Assembly: GCF_018437235.1 (NCBI RefSeq)
Contig: NZ_JAAMFJ010000002.1
Location: 290,037 to 354,036 of the forward strand
Source of the DNA: Fructobacillus papyrifericola
GTDB lineage: Bacteria; Bacillota; Bacilli; Lactobacillales; Lactobacillaceae
Direction: 5' to 3'
DNA length: 64,000 nucleotides
The notes beneath the pieces were generated by a model, which had not been told where the DNA came from, ran no database searches, and saw nothing but the letters and a program-made list of their open reading frames with translations. The position numbers and the translations under genes were made by a program. Of this stretch, positions 1 to 8,839 are shown piece after piece. How positions within the stretch are numbered: the first letter of the stretch is position 1; each line of letters opens with the position of its first letter.

Positions 1-1267
1 GCAACAATTCACCAACAGAACGGATACGACGGTTACCCAAGTGATCGATGTCATCGACTGAACCAACACCTTCTTGCAAGTTCATGAAGTAGTTCATGCC
101 CGCAATGATGTCGGCTGGACGAACGTTGTGTTCGTTTTCAGGCAAGTGACCGTTACCAATCAAGAGCAACGTCTTGTCTGGGTTTTCAGGTGATTCAATC
201 TTAATCTTTTGCAAAACCACTTCGTCTTGCAAAACGGCATCGCCGGATGGCATGTAGGTCACCGTCTTAAAGTCTGGGTTGTCCAAGAATGGTGCCAACT
301 TAGCCATGACAGCCTTGTCCACAACCGTTCCCTTTTCCGCGATGATTTCACCAGAATCAGGATCAGCCAAAGTTTCGGCCAAAGTCTGGTTCAACAAACG
401 GTTCTTCAATGACAACTTCTTGTTGATCTTGTAACGACCAACTGGTGCCAAATCGTAGCGCTTTGGATCGAAGAAGCGGGCAACCAAGAGGGCACGGGAT
501 GAGTCGGCCGTCTTTGGTTCACCAGGACGCAAGCGTTCGTAGATGTCCTTCAATGATTCCTCAACACGGGAGTCGGACATGTTCTTGTGAACGTCCTTTT
601 CCAAAGTCATGTTCAAGGCATCGTATTGGTCAGAGAAGATATCCAAGATATCAGAATCTGAACCAAAGCCGAGGGCACGAACCAATTCCGTCATCAACAA
701 CTTACGCGTACGATCGATACGAACGTTGGCGATACCCTTGGCATCCGTTTCGTATTCCAACCAAGCACCACGGTTAGGAATAACCGTCGTACCAAAGTGT
801 GGACGACCGTTCTTGTCGGCTTCCTGGTTGTAGTAAATACCAGGTGAGCGCACAAGCTGTGAAACGATAACACGTTCGGCACCGTTAATAATGAAGGTAC
901 CTTGTTCCGTCATCAATGGGAAGTCACCAAAGAAGACGTCTTGCGACTTGATTTCACCAGTTTCCTTGTTCGTCAAACGCAGCGTCACGTGCAAAGGTGC
1001 TGAGTAGTTTGCATCATGCTCACGGGCTTCATCGATGTTGTACTTTGGCTCCATCAACTGGTAGTCAACGTACTCCAAAGACAAGTTTCCTTGGAAGTCC
1101 TCGATTGGCATAATGTCGTTAAACATCTCTTTGATTCCTTCATCAAGGAACCACTTATAAGATGCTGTCTGCACTTCGATCAAATTAGGGAGATCAAGGA
1201 CTTCCTTAATCTTCGAATAAGACCGACGGGTACGGTGCTTACCGTATTTTACTAAATGTCCTGCCAC
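1..1267 (-). CDS. rpoB: RNA polymerase beta subunit, 5' part (runs off the window)
   Basis: This is the N-terminal 422 codons of the catalytic beta subunit of RNA polymerase; the rest lies left of base 1. The reading frame starts at a GTG (1267-1265) with GAGGTG about 5 bases upstream and opens [11 protein letters not shown], then DLPNLIEVQ and [13 protein letters not shown], all typical of the RpoB protrusion/lobe start. The frame is still open at base 1, where it reads [19 protein letters not shown], a classic RpoB block next to the rifampicin region. Because the start is GTG, an ATG-only search misses it. It has its own promoter and a structured leader (next entries), so it is not simply cotranscribed with an upstream gene. 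rpoC would be expected next, outside the window. Confidence 0.97.
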   Translation of the reverse strand, partial: MAGHLVKYGKHRTRRSYSKIKEVLDLPNLIEVQTASYKWFLDEGIKEMFNDIMPIEDFQGNLSLEYVDYQLMEPKYNIDEAREHDANYSAPLHVTLRLTNKETGEIKSQDVFFGDFPLMTEQGTFIINGAERVIVSQLVRSPGIYYNQEADKNGRPHFGTTVIPNRGAWLEYETDAKGIANVRIDRTRKLLMTELVRALGFGSDSDILDIFSDQYDALNMTLEKDVHKNMSDSRVEESLKDIYERLRPGEPKTADSSRALLVARFFDPKRYDLAPVGRYKINKKLSLKNRLLNQTLAETLADPDSGEIIAEKGTVVDKAVMAKLAPFLDNPDFKTVTYMPSGDAVLQDEVVLQKIKIESPENPDKTLLLIGNGHLPENEHNVRPADIIAGMNYFMNLQEGVGSVDDIDHLGNRRIRSVGELL

Positions 1268-1364
1268 ACTTATCACCTCATCTAAATTCACTGTTCATGC
1301 AAAATAAATATAAAATTTCTTTAAAAATTAACGAAAAAGCCCTTATTTTTGCTCCGAAAGGCAC

Positions 1365-1470
1365 AAAAAAAGCAAGTCTTGCAACTTAAAAAGTTGTGGA
1401 CCTTGCCTACTATAAGAGCTCTGATGGACAATAGATCACCAGCCGCCATATTTATTTACAGTGTTACTGA
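1365..1470 (-). promoter_or_regulatory. rpoB 5' leader with intrinsic terminator-like hairpin (Lacto-rpoB-type?)
   Basis: Between the predicted rpoB transcription start (about 1469) and the GTG lies a leader of roughly 200 bases. In the minus-strand RNA a stem forms between GCAAG at 1402-1406 (plus-strand CTTGC) and its partner at 1372-1376, with an inner CAACTT/AAGTTG stem (1382-1387 with 1391-1396), followed directly by seven U (1365-1371). That is the form of an intrinsic terminator, placed inside the untranslated leader of the gene. A second weaker GCCUU/AAGGGC stem with a U run lies at about 1335-1362. From memory, Rfam describes a 'Lacto-rpoB' motif in rpoB leaders of Lactobacillales; position and lineage fit, but I did not compare with that model. 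Confidence 0.6.
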
Positions 1471-1475
1471 ATACT

Positions 1476-1503
1476 ATTATACGGGTCTTTTCGAAAAATA
1501 CAA
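1476..1503 (-). promoter_or_regulatory. rpoB promoter
   Basis: On the minus strand there is a perfect -10 TATAAT (1476-1481) with a weak -35 TTGTAT (1498-1503) at 16-base spacing. It faces rpoB and explains the long leader. Confidence 0.6.
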
Positions 1504-1554
1504 GGGAAGTTCTTGACAAATTTATCAAAAACGAGTAAAGGTACGGACCAATAG

Positions 1555-1583
1555 AAAAAGTCGACCCAAAAGACGACTTTTTA
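1555..1583 (-). terminator. Terminator after the TauE-family gene
   Basis: AAAAAGTCG and CGACTTTTT arms flank a 10-base loop just past the stop of the gene at 1634. The U run on either strand lets it act in both directions. Confidence 0.7.
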
Positions 1584-1633
1584 CGGATTATTCTTTGATG
1601 TAAGAAAAAGCAAGCAGTGCCATGGCGAAAATA

Positions 1634-2377
1634 TTAAAAGTAAGCCTGCCAAGCCAGCACTGCTGAAAGCAGCAGCGCAAAAATGCCAACGTAGCGTTCA
1701 ATCTTATCCTGGGGCACATGGCGGACGACAATCGGCCCGATGTAGCCACCGGCAAAGAGTCCGATTAAGAGCACCGGAATCACCGCCCAGTGAACGGGCA
1801 TGGTAAAGGCAAAGAGAATTCCAGCCACGCCGTTATTCAGGAAAGTGGCGAAGTTGCGAATGGCGTTATAGGTAGCGTACTTTTCATTTAAAGCCCGAGA
1901 CAAAACGGCAATCATCAGCAGGCCAGAGCCAGCGCCGAAATAGCCAATGTAGAGACCGACCAAGCAAATCCCGGCCCAGCTAATGAAGCGAACGAAGGCA
2001 CTTTTCTGCCCCTGCTGCTTGGCCTTTTTTGGCAGAAGAATCATGATGGCAGCAATCAGAATGAAGACGGGCACGACTTTTTTAAAGTCGGCATTCGAGC
2101 TATGAATTAACAACAGCGCCCCAACAACGCCGGCCGCCGTGTTCAGCACGGCAATCCAGATGGCCTGCTGCCAGTGCTGTCGTAACTCCTTTAATGAAGA
2201 AAGAAGGGTCCCAACCCCGGAACCGCTCTGGGAAATCGTGATGGTCGCATTGGCAGCAACTGGCGAAATCCCAAGCGAAAGCAAGACCGGGTAGAGCGTG
2301 AGGGCTGCCATCCCCACAATCCCGTTTAAAATACCAGCAAAGAGACTCATGATCAATAAATAGAAGAAAGAAAGCAT
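1634..2377 (-). CDS. TauE/SafE-family membrane exporter
   Basis: A 247-aa integral membrane protein of the TSUP (TauE/SafE, formerly DUF81) family, which moves sulfite, sulfonates or related small anions across the membrane. The family hallmarks are an N-terminal hydrophobic segment containing GILNGIVGMAALTLYP (a GxxxGxxG pattern near residues 15-25) and a repeated half with YIGYFGAGSGLLMIAVL around residues 165-180; about eight membrane segments can be counted. I chose ATG 2377 because GGAGGG lies 6 bases before it; the longer frame from 2404 would overlap the likely transcription start given by an extended -10 TGCTATACT (AGTATA at 2414-2419 on the plus strand). It is divergent from the BceRS genes. 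The substrate cannot be told from sequence. Confidence 0.85.
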   Translation of the reverse strand: MLSFFYLLIMSLFAGILNGIVGMAALTLYPVLLSLGISPVAANATITISQSGSGVGTLLSSLKELRQHWQQAIWIAVLNTAAGVVGALLLIHSSNADFKKVVPVFILIAAIMILLPKKAKQQGQKSAFVRFISWAGICLVGLYIGYFGAGSGLLMIAVLSRALNEKYATYNAIRNFATFLNNGVAGILFAFTMPVHWAVIPVLLIGLFAGGYIGPIVVRHVPQDKIERYVGIFALLLSAVLAWQAYF

Positions 2378-2511
2378 CTGACCCTCCAAAAATCCTTTAG
2401 TCAATCTAGCATCAGTATAGCACTCCTGCGGTCTAAACCGGTCGGCCCTTCCTTCTGTGTTAAGATAAGGGCAGATTATGCCATGTTTTGTATGAAAGAA
2501 AGGAAAGGCAC

Positions 2512-3192
2512 ATGTCCGAACGGCTCTTCATCGTCGAAGACAATCAAGAAATCGTCCAGCTTTTGGAAAAAGGACTTTCTGGCTGGGGTTTTTCCACAAC
2601 CGCCTGCCAGGACTTTCACGACGTTGACAAAGAAATCGCCGCGTCCAAGGCCGATTTAGTCATCATGGATGTCAACCTGCCCTTCCGGAACGGTTTTTAC
2701 TGGACCCAAGAAATCCGTAAAAAAGCCTCAGTACCCATCCTCTTTCTCTCGTCAAGGCAGGAAGACACCGACCAGATCATGGCCATGAATCTTGGCGCCG
2801 ACGATTACATGACCAAGCCCTTCAACCTAGACTTGCTGATTGTTAAAATCCAGGCCCTGCTCCGCCGTTCAGCAAAAACGAGTCCGGCTAACCAGACCAT
2901 TCTCTCCTTTGGCGACTTTTCCCTAAATATCTTAGAAAACGAATTGGTCAAGGGGAGCGACAGCATCGCACTCAGCAAAAACGAAACCAAGCTGCTCTTT
3001 CCCCTCTTTGAAAAGGCCGGCCAGGTCGTATCCAAAGAAACGCTGATGGAAGCCCTTTGGGATGACGAACTCTTCGTCGATCGCAACACCCTGTCAGTCA
3101 TGGTCAACCGAATTCGCACCAAGACTAAGGCAATCGGCTTTGACGAACATTTGGCAACAGTGAAGGGAAAGGGGCTTTCGCTCCATGATTAA
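2512..3192 (+). CDS. bceR: OmpR-family response regulator, BceR-like
   Basis: 226-aa two-component response regulator. An N-terminal receiver domain shows the acid pair E9-D10, the phospho-acceptor D53 in IMDVNLP and the conserved K102 in MTKPF; a winged-helix DNA-binding domain follows from about residue 130 and ends with the usual LSVMVNRIRTK recognition helix region and VKGKGL wing. The start is ATG 2512, preceded by GAAAGGAAAGG; a TTG at 2488 is less likely. It overlaps the kinase gene by 8 bases (translational coupling). Together with the kinase and the downstream ABC pair it forms a Bce-type module, in which the regulator normally activates the transporter promoter when peptide antibiotics such as bacitracin or lantibiotics are present. 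Confidence 0.88.
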   Translation: MSERLFIVEDNQEIVQLLEKGLSGWGFSTTACQDFHDVDKEIAASKADLVIMDVNLPFRNGFYWTQEIRKKASVPILFLSSRQEDTDQIMAMNLGADDYMTKPFNLDLLIVKIQALLRRSAKTSPANQTILSFGDFSLNILENELVKGSDSIALSKNETKLLFPLFEKAGQVVSKETLMEALWDDELFVDRNTLSVMVNRIRTKTKAIGFDEHLATVKGKGLSLHD

Positions 3193-4180
3193 GTCTTTTA
3201 TCAAAAACAGTCGACTTTTCCTTTCAGACCACCTCTCCCTCTACCTCTTTTTTGCCCTCACCATCGCCCTTCAAGTCTGGGTTGCCCTACTTCATCCAAA
3301 TGGACAAGCCATCTTAAGCGACCTACTCATCCCCGAGTGCTACTTAATTGCTATCATCACTTGCTTACTGGCCTACCGCTGGCAGAAAAAACGCCGGTCG
3401 GCGCTTCGTCTTCTTAATGAAAGCGAATTGGAGACCGTCCGGGCAGAAGTGGCCAACAGTAGTCAGGAAAAATTACTGACGGAACTCCTGCAAAAGGTCC
3501 TGCATGAAAAGCGGGCGCTTTCCGATCAGCAGCAGGAGGAAAACCAGCAATTAAAGGATTACTACGCCCTCTGGGCCCACCAGATCAAAGTCCCCCTGTC
3601 CGTCTTGGATTTGATGAATCAAACGGGAACGGTTGACCAAAGGCAAACCAAGGAACAACTCTTCTTGGTGAACCAATACTTGGACATGCTCCTTTCCTTC
3701 ATTCGTTTACAAGACATTTCATCTGACTTAGTCTTCAAATCGCAATCGGCGAAGGAGTTAGTTCTCCGAGTTGTCAAAGAATACAAGGTTTTCTTTATTG
3801 AAAAGGATCTGTCACTATCGCTTGGTGATAGTGACTTTGATTTGGTGACTGATTCAAAATGGCTGACCTTTGTTCTCGAACAGGTCATTTATAACGCGAT
3901 TAAGTATACAAAAGTCGGCGGATTGACCATTAACTGCACCACAGATCAGAAAATTATCATACAAGATAGAGGAATTGGTATCGACAAAGCCGACCTACCT
4001 CAGATTTTTAATCAGGGCTATACAGGTTTTAACGGACGCGTTGAAGACAATGCTTCTGGTCTCGGTCTCTACTTAGTCAAAGAGATATTAGACAAACTGG
4101 GCCATTCCATTCAAATCGACTCCGAGATTGGACAAGGAACGACCGTAACGATTGACTGTCGGCAGAAGACATTGCGCTAA
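3185..4180 (+). CDS. bceS: Intramembrane-sensing histidine kinase, BceS-like
   Basis: 331-aa kinase. Two closely spaced membrane helices (about residues 15-36 and 46-65) with almost no external loop are the mark of intramembrane-sensing kinases, which do not bind the drug themselves but read the state of a partner ABC transporter. The phospho-acceptor is H132 in the WAHQIKVPLS box, a form typical of BceS-like kinases. The ATPase domain carries the N box (NAIKYTK), G1 (DRGIGID) and G2 (GLGLYLVKEI). A stem-loop with a T run follows the stop, so the two signalling genes can end as their own transcript before the transporter genes. The partner by context is the ABC pair at 4278-7047. Confidence 0.9.
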   Translation: MIKSFIKNSRLFLSDHLSLYLFFALTIALQVWVALLHPNGQAILSDLLIPECYLIAIITCLLAYRWQKKRRSALRLLNESELETVRAEVANSSQEKLLTELLQKVLHEKRALSDQQQEENQQLKDYYALWAHQIKVPLSVLDLMNQTGTVDQRQTKEQLFLVNQYLDMLLSFIRLQDISSDLVFKSQSAKELVLRVVKEYKVFFIEKDLSLSLGDSDFDLVTDSKWLTFVLEQVIYNAIKYTKVGGLTINCTTDQKIIIQDRGIGIDKADLPQIFNQGYTGFNGRVEDNASGLGLYLVKEILDKLGHSIQIDSEIGQGTTVTIDCRQKTLR

Positions 4181-4196
4181 CCTAACAAGATTGTAA

Positions 4197-4236
4197 GGAT
4201 GACCGACCCTGCTGTTAGCACGGGGGTCGTCCTTTT
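4197..4236 (+). terminator. Terminator between bceS-like and ABC genes
   Basis: An AGGATGACC...GGTCGTCCT stem with a loop containing TGCTGTTAGCA, followed by TTTTT. It separates the sensor genes from the transporter genes. Confidence 0.7.
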
Positions 4237-4245
4237 TAAGTTAAG

Positions 4246-4260
4246 CTAAGGATATCTTAG
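4246..4260. repeat. Inverted repeat upstream of the BceA-like gene
   Basis: CTAAG and CTTAG arms flank GATAT, just after a TTAAGTTAAG direct repeat and 18 bases before the ABC ATPase start codon. Its position fits an operator or promoter element, but it does not match the B. subtilis BceR box I remember. Confidence 0.3.
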
Positions 4261-4277
4261 AAAATAAGGAGTCAAAA

Positions 4278-5033
4278 ATGACACTATTATCCGTTAACCA
4301 CTTGAAAAAAGAATACAAATCCAAGCGTTCGATTCAAAAAGTCCAGGCCCTAAAGGACGTTGACTTTCAGGTCAATGAGGGCGAATTCATTGCGATTATG
4401 GGCGAGTCTGGTTCAGGAAAGTCGACTTTGTTAAACTGTATCGCCACTTTGGACAAGCCAACAGCCGGTCACATTCTCCTAAAAGAAGATGATTTGGCCA
4501 ACTTGAAAAACAAGGACCTAGCTGCCTTTCGACGGGATCACTTGGGCTTTGTCTTTCAGGACTTTAACTTGCTCGATACCTTGACCGTAAAGGACAACAT
4601 TTATCTACCACTTGTTCTGGCAAAAAATACCAAGGGTAAGGAAGAAAAGCTAGCAGTACTTTCCAAGCAACTAGGCATCAGCGATTTGTTAGACAAGTAC
4701 CCCTACGAATTATCCGGTGGTCAGCAACAACGTGTGGCCATTGGTCGCGCATTAATTACAAAACCCGAACTACTTCTCTGTGATGAGCCAACCGGTGCCT
4801 TGGATTCCAAGAATGCTGCTGATATTTTGAACCTTTTTGACAGTTGCCACCAAAACGGCCAAACCATCCTCATGGTGACCCACTCCTCCCTTTCGGCTTC
4901 ACACGCTGGTCGCGTACTCTTTATCAAGGATGGACGCGTCTTCCACCAACTTTACCGCGGCGACAAGTCCGAACAAGAAATGCTTTTGGCCATCAACGAT
5001 GCCATGACCAACTTGTTGGGAGGGCAGTCATAA
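4278..5033 (+). CDS. bceA: ABC transporter ATP-binding protein, BceA-like
   Basis: 251-aa ATPase of the MacB/LolD/Bce class. It shows Walker A GESGSGKST (about residues 43-51), the Q-loop VFQDFNLL, the signature LSGGQQQR, Walker B LLLCDEPTGALD and the H-loop MVTHS. The gene ends one base before the ATG of the FtsX-type permease, so the two form one translation unit. In Bce systems the complex pulls peptide antibiotics off their lipid targets and signals to the kinase. The start has AAGGAG 8-9 bases upstream. No clear -35/-10 pair is visible in the 40 bases after the upstream terminator. Confidence 0.9.
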   Translation: MTLLSVNHLKKEYKSKRSIQKVQALKDVDFQVNEGEFIAIMGESGSGKSTLLNCIATLDKPTAGHILLKEDDLANLKNKDLAAFRRDHLGFVFQDFNLLDTLTVKDNIYLPLVLAKNTKGKEEKLAVLSKQLGISDLLDKYPYELSGGQQQRVAIGRALITKPELLLCDEPTGALDSKNAADILNLFDSCHQNGQTILMVTHSSLSASHAGRVLFIKDGRVFHQLYRGDKSEQEMLLAINDAMTNLLGGQS

Positions 5034-5034
5034 G

Positions 5035-7047
5035 ATGTTTCACTTCAAACTTGCCTTCGATTCACTTCGAAAAAACAAAGAAAGTTATCTGCCTTTCCTA
5101 CTTGCCTCCTCGTCAGCCATTGCCCTGAACTTCCTCATGCAACTTTTGATCTACGCACCTGGTGTGAAGGGGCTAATGGCAGCCGAAATCGTCCGTCTCC
5201 TCTTGGTTCTCGGTCAGGTCATTATCGGTCTTTTGTCGATTGTCATCATGATTTACTCCTACTCCTTTTTAAATCGGGGGAAACAAAAGGAATTTGGTCT
5301 CTATAGCATTCTCGGAATGCAAAAAAAGAATTTGTTGAAAATCTCTTTCATCCAGCAGTTTCTCTCCTTTTGCATTAGCCTGATCATCGGACTCATTTCT
5401 GGATTTGTTTTTGCCAAAGTCATGATCATGCTTTTGATTAAGCTAATAGACGGAAGTTCTTTCAAGATGACCTTGTCCATCCCCGCTCTTCTCTTTACCG
5501 TCTTATTGTTCGCTTTAATCTTCATCATTTTGACGATTGTCGACACGATTGCCGTTTATCGCTCCAATACTTTGGATTTGATGAAGTCTGAAAAGAAAGT
5601 CGAAGGCCAACCAAAGAATCGCTGGATTCTGTTTCTACTTGGCTTTATCGCTCTTACGATCGGATACGGTCTATCTTTGACGGTGCCGACACCACTTAAG
5701 GCAGTCAAACAATTCTTTTTTGCAGCACTTTTGATTATCGTGGCCACGTACTTACTCTTCATTGCGGCGTCGACTTTGATATTGAAAACACTGCAAAAAA
5801 ATCAGAGTTACTACTATCAGAGTAAGCACTTCATCACCGTTTCCAATATGCTATTTCGCATGAAGCAAAATGCGGTTGGATTGGCTTCCATCACGTTGTT
5901 GTCAACCATGACCTTAGTTGTGTCTCTAACAACCGCAACCATGTTCTTTGGGCGTTCCAATCTCATGAACGATCTCTTTCCAACGGATACGATCGTTCGA
6001 ACAACAGGAAACAATCTCTCCCTGGCAGAAATTAAACAGTTGGCTAAAAAAGATTCTGTTTCAATCAAAAAGGCTTACGAAGTAACCACTTCAAATAATG
6101 AAACACTTCAATTGAACAAGTCCGGCAAGCTTTCAAAACCAAACACTTCTGAAAGCAGTCAGCTTCGCAACGTCGCCTTCATGAGTCAAGAAAATTATCA
6201 AAAACTGACTGGAAAGAAGATTCGCTTGTCAGACCAGCAAATCGCTTTGTTCCAAGGTGCTGGGAAAAACACTGCGGATAGTAACCTCTTCAAGACCCAC
6301 TCTTTGGAGATGGATGGTCAGAATTACCAGATTACTAAAACTCTTGATTCGCTAAGCGGCTACCCTAAGGGAAGCAATCAGCTCTATCCGCAGCTAGTCA
6401 TCATAACCGCTGATTCCGCCTATACGAAACTAGTCAACCAATTTGTCGATGTATCGGACCTTTCCTCTGCCTTTAGTACTCATGGACTTTCCCTTGGCTT
6501 TGCGCAAAAAGAAAGTCAGCAGTTCTACTTGGACATCACTGCTAAAGGGGCGCGGAAGAAGGCCTTCTATGAGAACATTAAGCAAAAGTCCCAGAACCCC
6601 TTCTTTGATTTGGAAGACAAAGAAGACAACCAAAAGATTGCTAACGCCCTCTATGGTGGCTTCTTCTTTATTGGAATTCTCTTCTCTTTGTCCTTTATCT
6701 TAGCGACAGGACTAATGATTTACTACAAGCAGATTTCTGAAGGAAAGGCCGATCAGAGCCAGTTTGAGATTTTACAAAAAGTCGGTATGTCCGAAGACGA
6801 AATAAAAAAGACAATCCGTTCACAGATTGTCTGGTTATTCGGATTACCAATTGTCGTCTCAATTGTGCACTTGGGATTTGCTTTCCCGATGATTCAAAAG
6901 CTGCTTCTCGCCTTTGCCGTACCCATGACCTCTGCCGTTTATTGGATAATGGCAGTAACCATCACCTTGATGGTGATCATCTACTTCTTGATTTACAAGT
7001 TAACCTCGCGCACCTACTTCAAGCAAGTAACTGCTTTTCGAGATTAA
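5035..7047 (+). CDS. bceB: FtsX-family ABC permease, BceB-like
   Basis: 670-aa permease. The layout is that of Bce-type permeases: one membrane helix near the N terminus (residues about 20-40), three more up to about residue 175, a further group between about 195 and 310, a large extracellular domain (about 320-535) and a final FtsX-like helix group (about 545-660). The large outside domain is where peptide substrates are recognised in this family. It directly follows the ATPase (one base between stop and start) and is closed by a strong bidirectional terminator. With the two upstream regulators it forms a complete four-gene module, so resistance to a bacitracin-like or lantibiotic-like peptide is the likely job; the actual peptide is unknown. 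Confidence 0.88.
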   Translation: MFHFKLAFDSLRKNKESYLPFLLASSSAIALNFLMQLLIYAPGVKGLMAAEIVRLLLVLGQVIIGLLSIVIMIYSYSFLNRGKQKEFGLYSILGMQKKNLLKISFIQQFLSFCISLIIGLISGFVFAKVMIMLLIKLIDGSSFKMTLSIPALLFTVLLFALIFIILTIVDTIAVYRSNTLDLMKSEKKVEGQPKNRWILFLLGFIALTIGYGLSLTVPTPLKAVKQFFFAALLIIVATYLLFIAASTLILKTLQKNQSYYYQSKHFITVSNMLFRMKQNAVGLASITLLSTMTLVVSLTTATMFFGRSNLMNDLFPTDTIVRTTGNNLSLAEIKQLAKKDSVSIKKAYEVTTSNNETLQLNKSGKLSKPNTSESSQLRNVAFMSQENYQKLTGKKIRLSDQQIALFQGAGKNTADSNLFKTHSLEMDGQNYQITKTLDSLSGYPKGSNQLYPQLVIITADSAYTKLVNQFVDVSDLSSAFSTHGLSLGFAQKESQQFYLDITAKGARKKAFYENIKQKSQNPFFDLEDKEDNQKIANALYGGFFFIGILFSLSFILATGLMIYYKQISEGKADQSQFEILQKVGMSEDEIKKTIRSQIVWLFGLPIVVSIVHLGFAFPMIQKLLLAFAVPMTSAVYWIMAVTITLMVIIYFLIYKLTSRTYFKQVTAFRD

Positions 7048-7053
7048 GCAAAT

Positions 7054-7094
7054 AAAAAGCCGTTTCCTCCTTGCATAGAGGAAACGACTTTTTT
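7054..7094. terminator. Bidirectional terminator between bceB-like and lysP
   Basis: CGTTTCCTC and GAGGAAACG arms with A and T runs outside serve both converging genes. Confidence 0.85.
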
Positions 7095-7100
7095 AGTTTA

Positions 7101-8543
7101 TTACTTACCCGAAAGGTCCACTTCTTCTAGCGGAATCACTTTCGTCTTCTTGGACCACTTGTAGCCCAAGTAAGGAATTACAAAGATTGGCACGGACAGG
7201 TAAGTCACGGCAATCTTATCCCATTGCCAGTTGGCAAAGGAGGCCGGATCCTGCAGGCAGACAACCAGCAAGGACATCAGCAAGGCAAAGATCGGGCCGA
7301 AGGGGAACCACTTTGCTTTGTAGACCAAGTCATCGACGTTGTAGCCCTGAGCCACGTAGGCCTTCCGGAAGCGTAGGTGGGCAATGGCAATCCCCATCCA
7401 GGCCAGAAAACCGGTCAAACCAGAAGCCGAAACCAACCAACCGTAAACAATGTTGCCACCCTTCATTTCGGAAGTGAAAGCAACCAGACCAACGGCCATG
7501 GTCAAGAGCAAAGAAGCCCAAGGAACACCGTTCTTTGTCAAGCGAGCAAAGATTTTTGGTGCCTGGCCCTTTTCAGCCAGTGAGTAGAGTGTACGCGTTG
7601 ATGCGTAGGTTCCAGAATTAGCCGCTGACAAAACGGAAGTCAGGATAACCGCGTTCATCAAGGAAGCGGCAAAGGCGATGCCGGCGTTTTTAAAGACAAT
7701 CGTGAATGGTGACATCAAAACGTTACCGGAATCCGCAGCGGACATCAAGCGGGGATCTTGGTAGTAAACCAAGGCAGAAATCACGAAGATGGCCCCGATG
7801 TAGAAGAGCAAGATTCGCCAAAAGACGGAGTGAATGGCCTTTGGCACGGACTTGCTTGGATCCTTTGCTTCACCGGCAGTAATTCCTATCAATTCCGTTC
7901 CTTGGAAGGAGAAGCCGGCCACAACAAAGACCGACAAGACACCCTGCCAACCGCCGACAAAGCCGTGCTGGCCAACGGACAGGTTCCGCATCACGTTGGT
8001 GTTTGAATGAATAATGCCAAAGATGGCCAAGACCCCGATGAAGAGGAAGAAACAGATGGTGATCACCTTGATCAAGGACAACCAGAATTCCGTTTCACCA
8101 AAGGTCCGGACGGAGAAGAGGTTAATCAGGAAAATCAAAACCAGAGCAATTGCCGAAAAGATCCAGGATGGCACTTGGGGCAACCAGAACTGGGCAACCA
8201 GTCCAACCGTCACCGTATCAACGGCCAGGGTGATGGCCCAGTTAAACCAGTAGTTCCAACCAAGGGCAAAGCCAAAGGCTGGATCAACGAAGCGGTTCCC
8301 ATATTCTGCAAAGGAACCTGACGTTGGGGCAAAAGTCGCCATTTCACCAAGCGAAGTCATCAGGAAGTAAACCATAACCCCGATGGCCAAGTAAGCCAGG
8401 ATGGCCCCAAAGGGACCAGCCTCTGAGACCGAAGCCCCAGAAGTCAAGAAGAGCCCAGTTCCAATCGACCCGCCCAAGGCAATCATTGAGACGTGTCTTG
8501 TTTGGAGCTGGTGTTGAATTGTATTACCACTTGTTTCTGCCAT
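7101..8543 (-). CDS. lysP: Lysine-specific permease (APC family)
   Basis: 480-aa amino acid/proton symporter of the APC superfamily with about 12 membrane segments. The first helix carries MIALGGSIGTGLFLTSG, the unwound substrate-binding helix of this family, followed by TSLGEMATFAPTSGSF and GWNYWFNWAIT, the block typical of the LysP subgroup. The specificity is backed independently by the lysine riboswitch directly upstream, so uptake of L-lysine is a strong call. ATG 8543 has GGAGG 10 bases before it. It is monocistronic: a riboswitch terminator lies upstream and a bidirectional terminator downstream. Confidence 0.93.
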   Translation of the reverse strand: MAETSGNTIQHQLQTRHVSMIALGGSIGTGLFLTSGASVSEAGPFGAILAYLAIGVMVYFLMTSLGEMATFAPTSGSFAEYGNRFVDPAFGFALGWNYWFNWAITLAVDTVTVGLVAQFWLPQVPSWIFSAIALVLIFLINLFSVRTFGETEFWLSLIKVITICFFLFIGVLAIFGIIHSNTNVMRNLSVGQHGFVGGWQGVLSVFVVAGFSFQGTELIGITAGEAKDPSKSVPKAIHSVFWRILLFYIGAIFVISALVYYQDPRLMSAADSGNVLMSPFTIVFKNAGIAFAASLMNAVILTSVLSAANSGTYASTRTLYSLAEKGQAPKIFARLTKNGVPWASLLLTMAVGLVAFTSEMKGGNIVYGWLVSASGLTGFLAWMGIAIAHLRFRKAYVAQGYNVDDLVYKAKWFPFGPIFALLMSLLVVCLQDPASFANWQWDKIAVTYLSVPIFVIPYLGYKWSKKTKVIPLEEVDLSGK

Positions 8544-8576
8544 TTTGCAAAAACCTCCATTTTGTTTTTAACAAAC

Positions 8577-8804
8577 AAAAAAATCGACCCTTTGTCCACA
8601 CAAAGAGTCGATCTGTCATCACATTTGATAAATGATAGCAAAGCGCACCGTTTAAAAAACGACAGTCCGAGAAATCTTCTTCCCCGTCCCAAGCCTCTAC
8701 TCCCCCGAGTAGAAACTTTCGGCAACCGCGCCTTTAACACCGGATCAAAGCCCTGGGTGGACTCCCCGGTGCGACTCATCTTGGTCGCAACCTCTTTGTT
8801 TGTT
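8577..8804 (-). promoter_or_regulatory. Lysine riboswitch (L box) with expression-platform terminator
   Basis: The minus-strand leader reads GAGGTTGCGACC near 8797, then AGATGAGTCGC, ACCGGGGAGTCC, CCGGTG, AAGGCGCGGTTGCCGAAAG and GGACTGTCG by about 8660. These are the conserved blocks of the lysine aptamer in the right order (compare GGUGCG, GGGGAG, GUCGCCGAAG and GGCUGUC in the B. subtilis lysC leader). The expression platform is an intrinsic terminator: ATCGAC(T/C)CTTTG arms (8584-8594 with 8602-8612) followed by seven U (8577-8583). High lysine should favour the terminator and switch lysP off. Confidence 0.95.
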
Positions 8805-8810
8805 GACTTT

Positions 8811-8839
8811 AGATTAGCACAACTAAATTTTACCGTCAA
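8811..8839 (-). promoter_or_regulatory. lysP promoter
   Basis: -35 TTGACG (8834-8839), 17-base spacer and extended -10 TGC-TAATCT (8811-8816) place the start near 8804, at the 5' edge of the aptamer. It overlaps the 3' end of the PAP2-like gene. Confidence 0.75.

Noticed and set aside
445..777. Plus-strand frames inside the rpoB fragment
   Set aside because: Shadows of the strongly conserved rpoB frame on the other strand.
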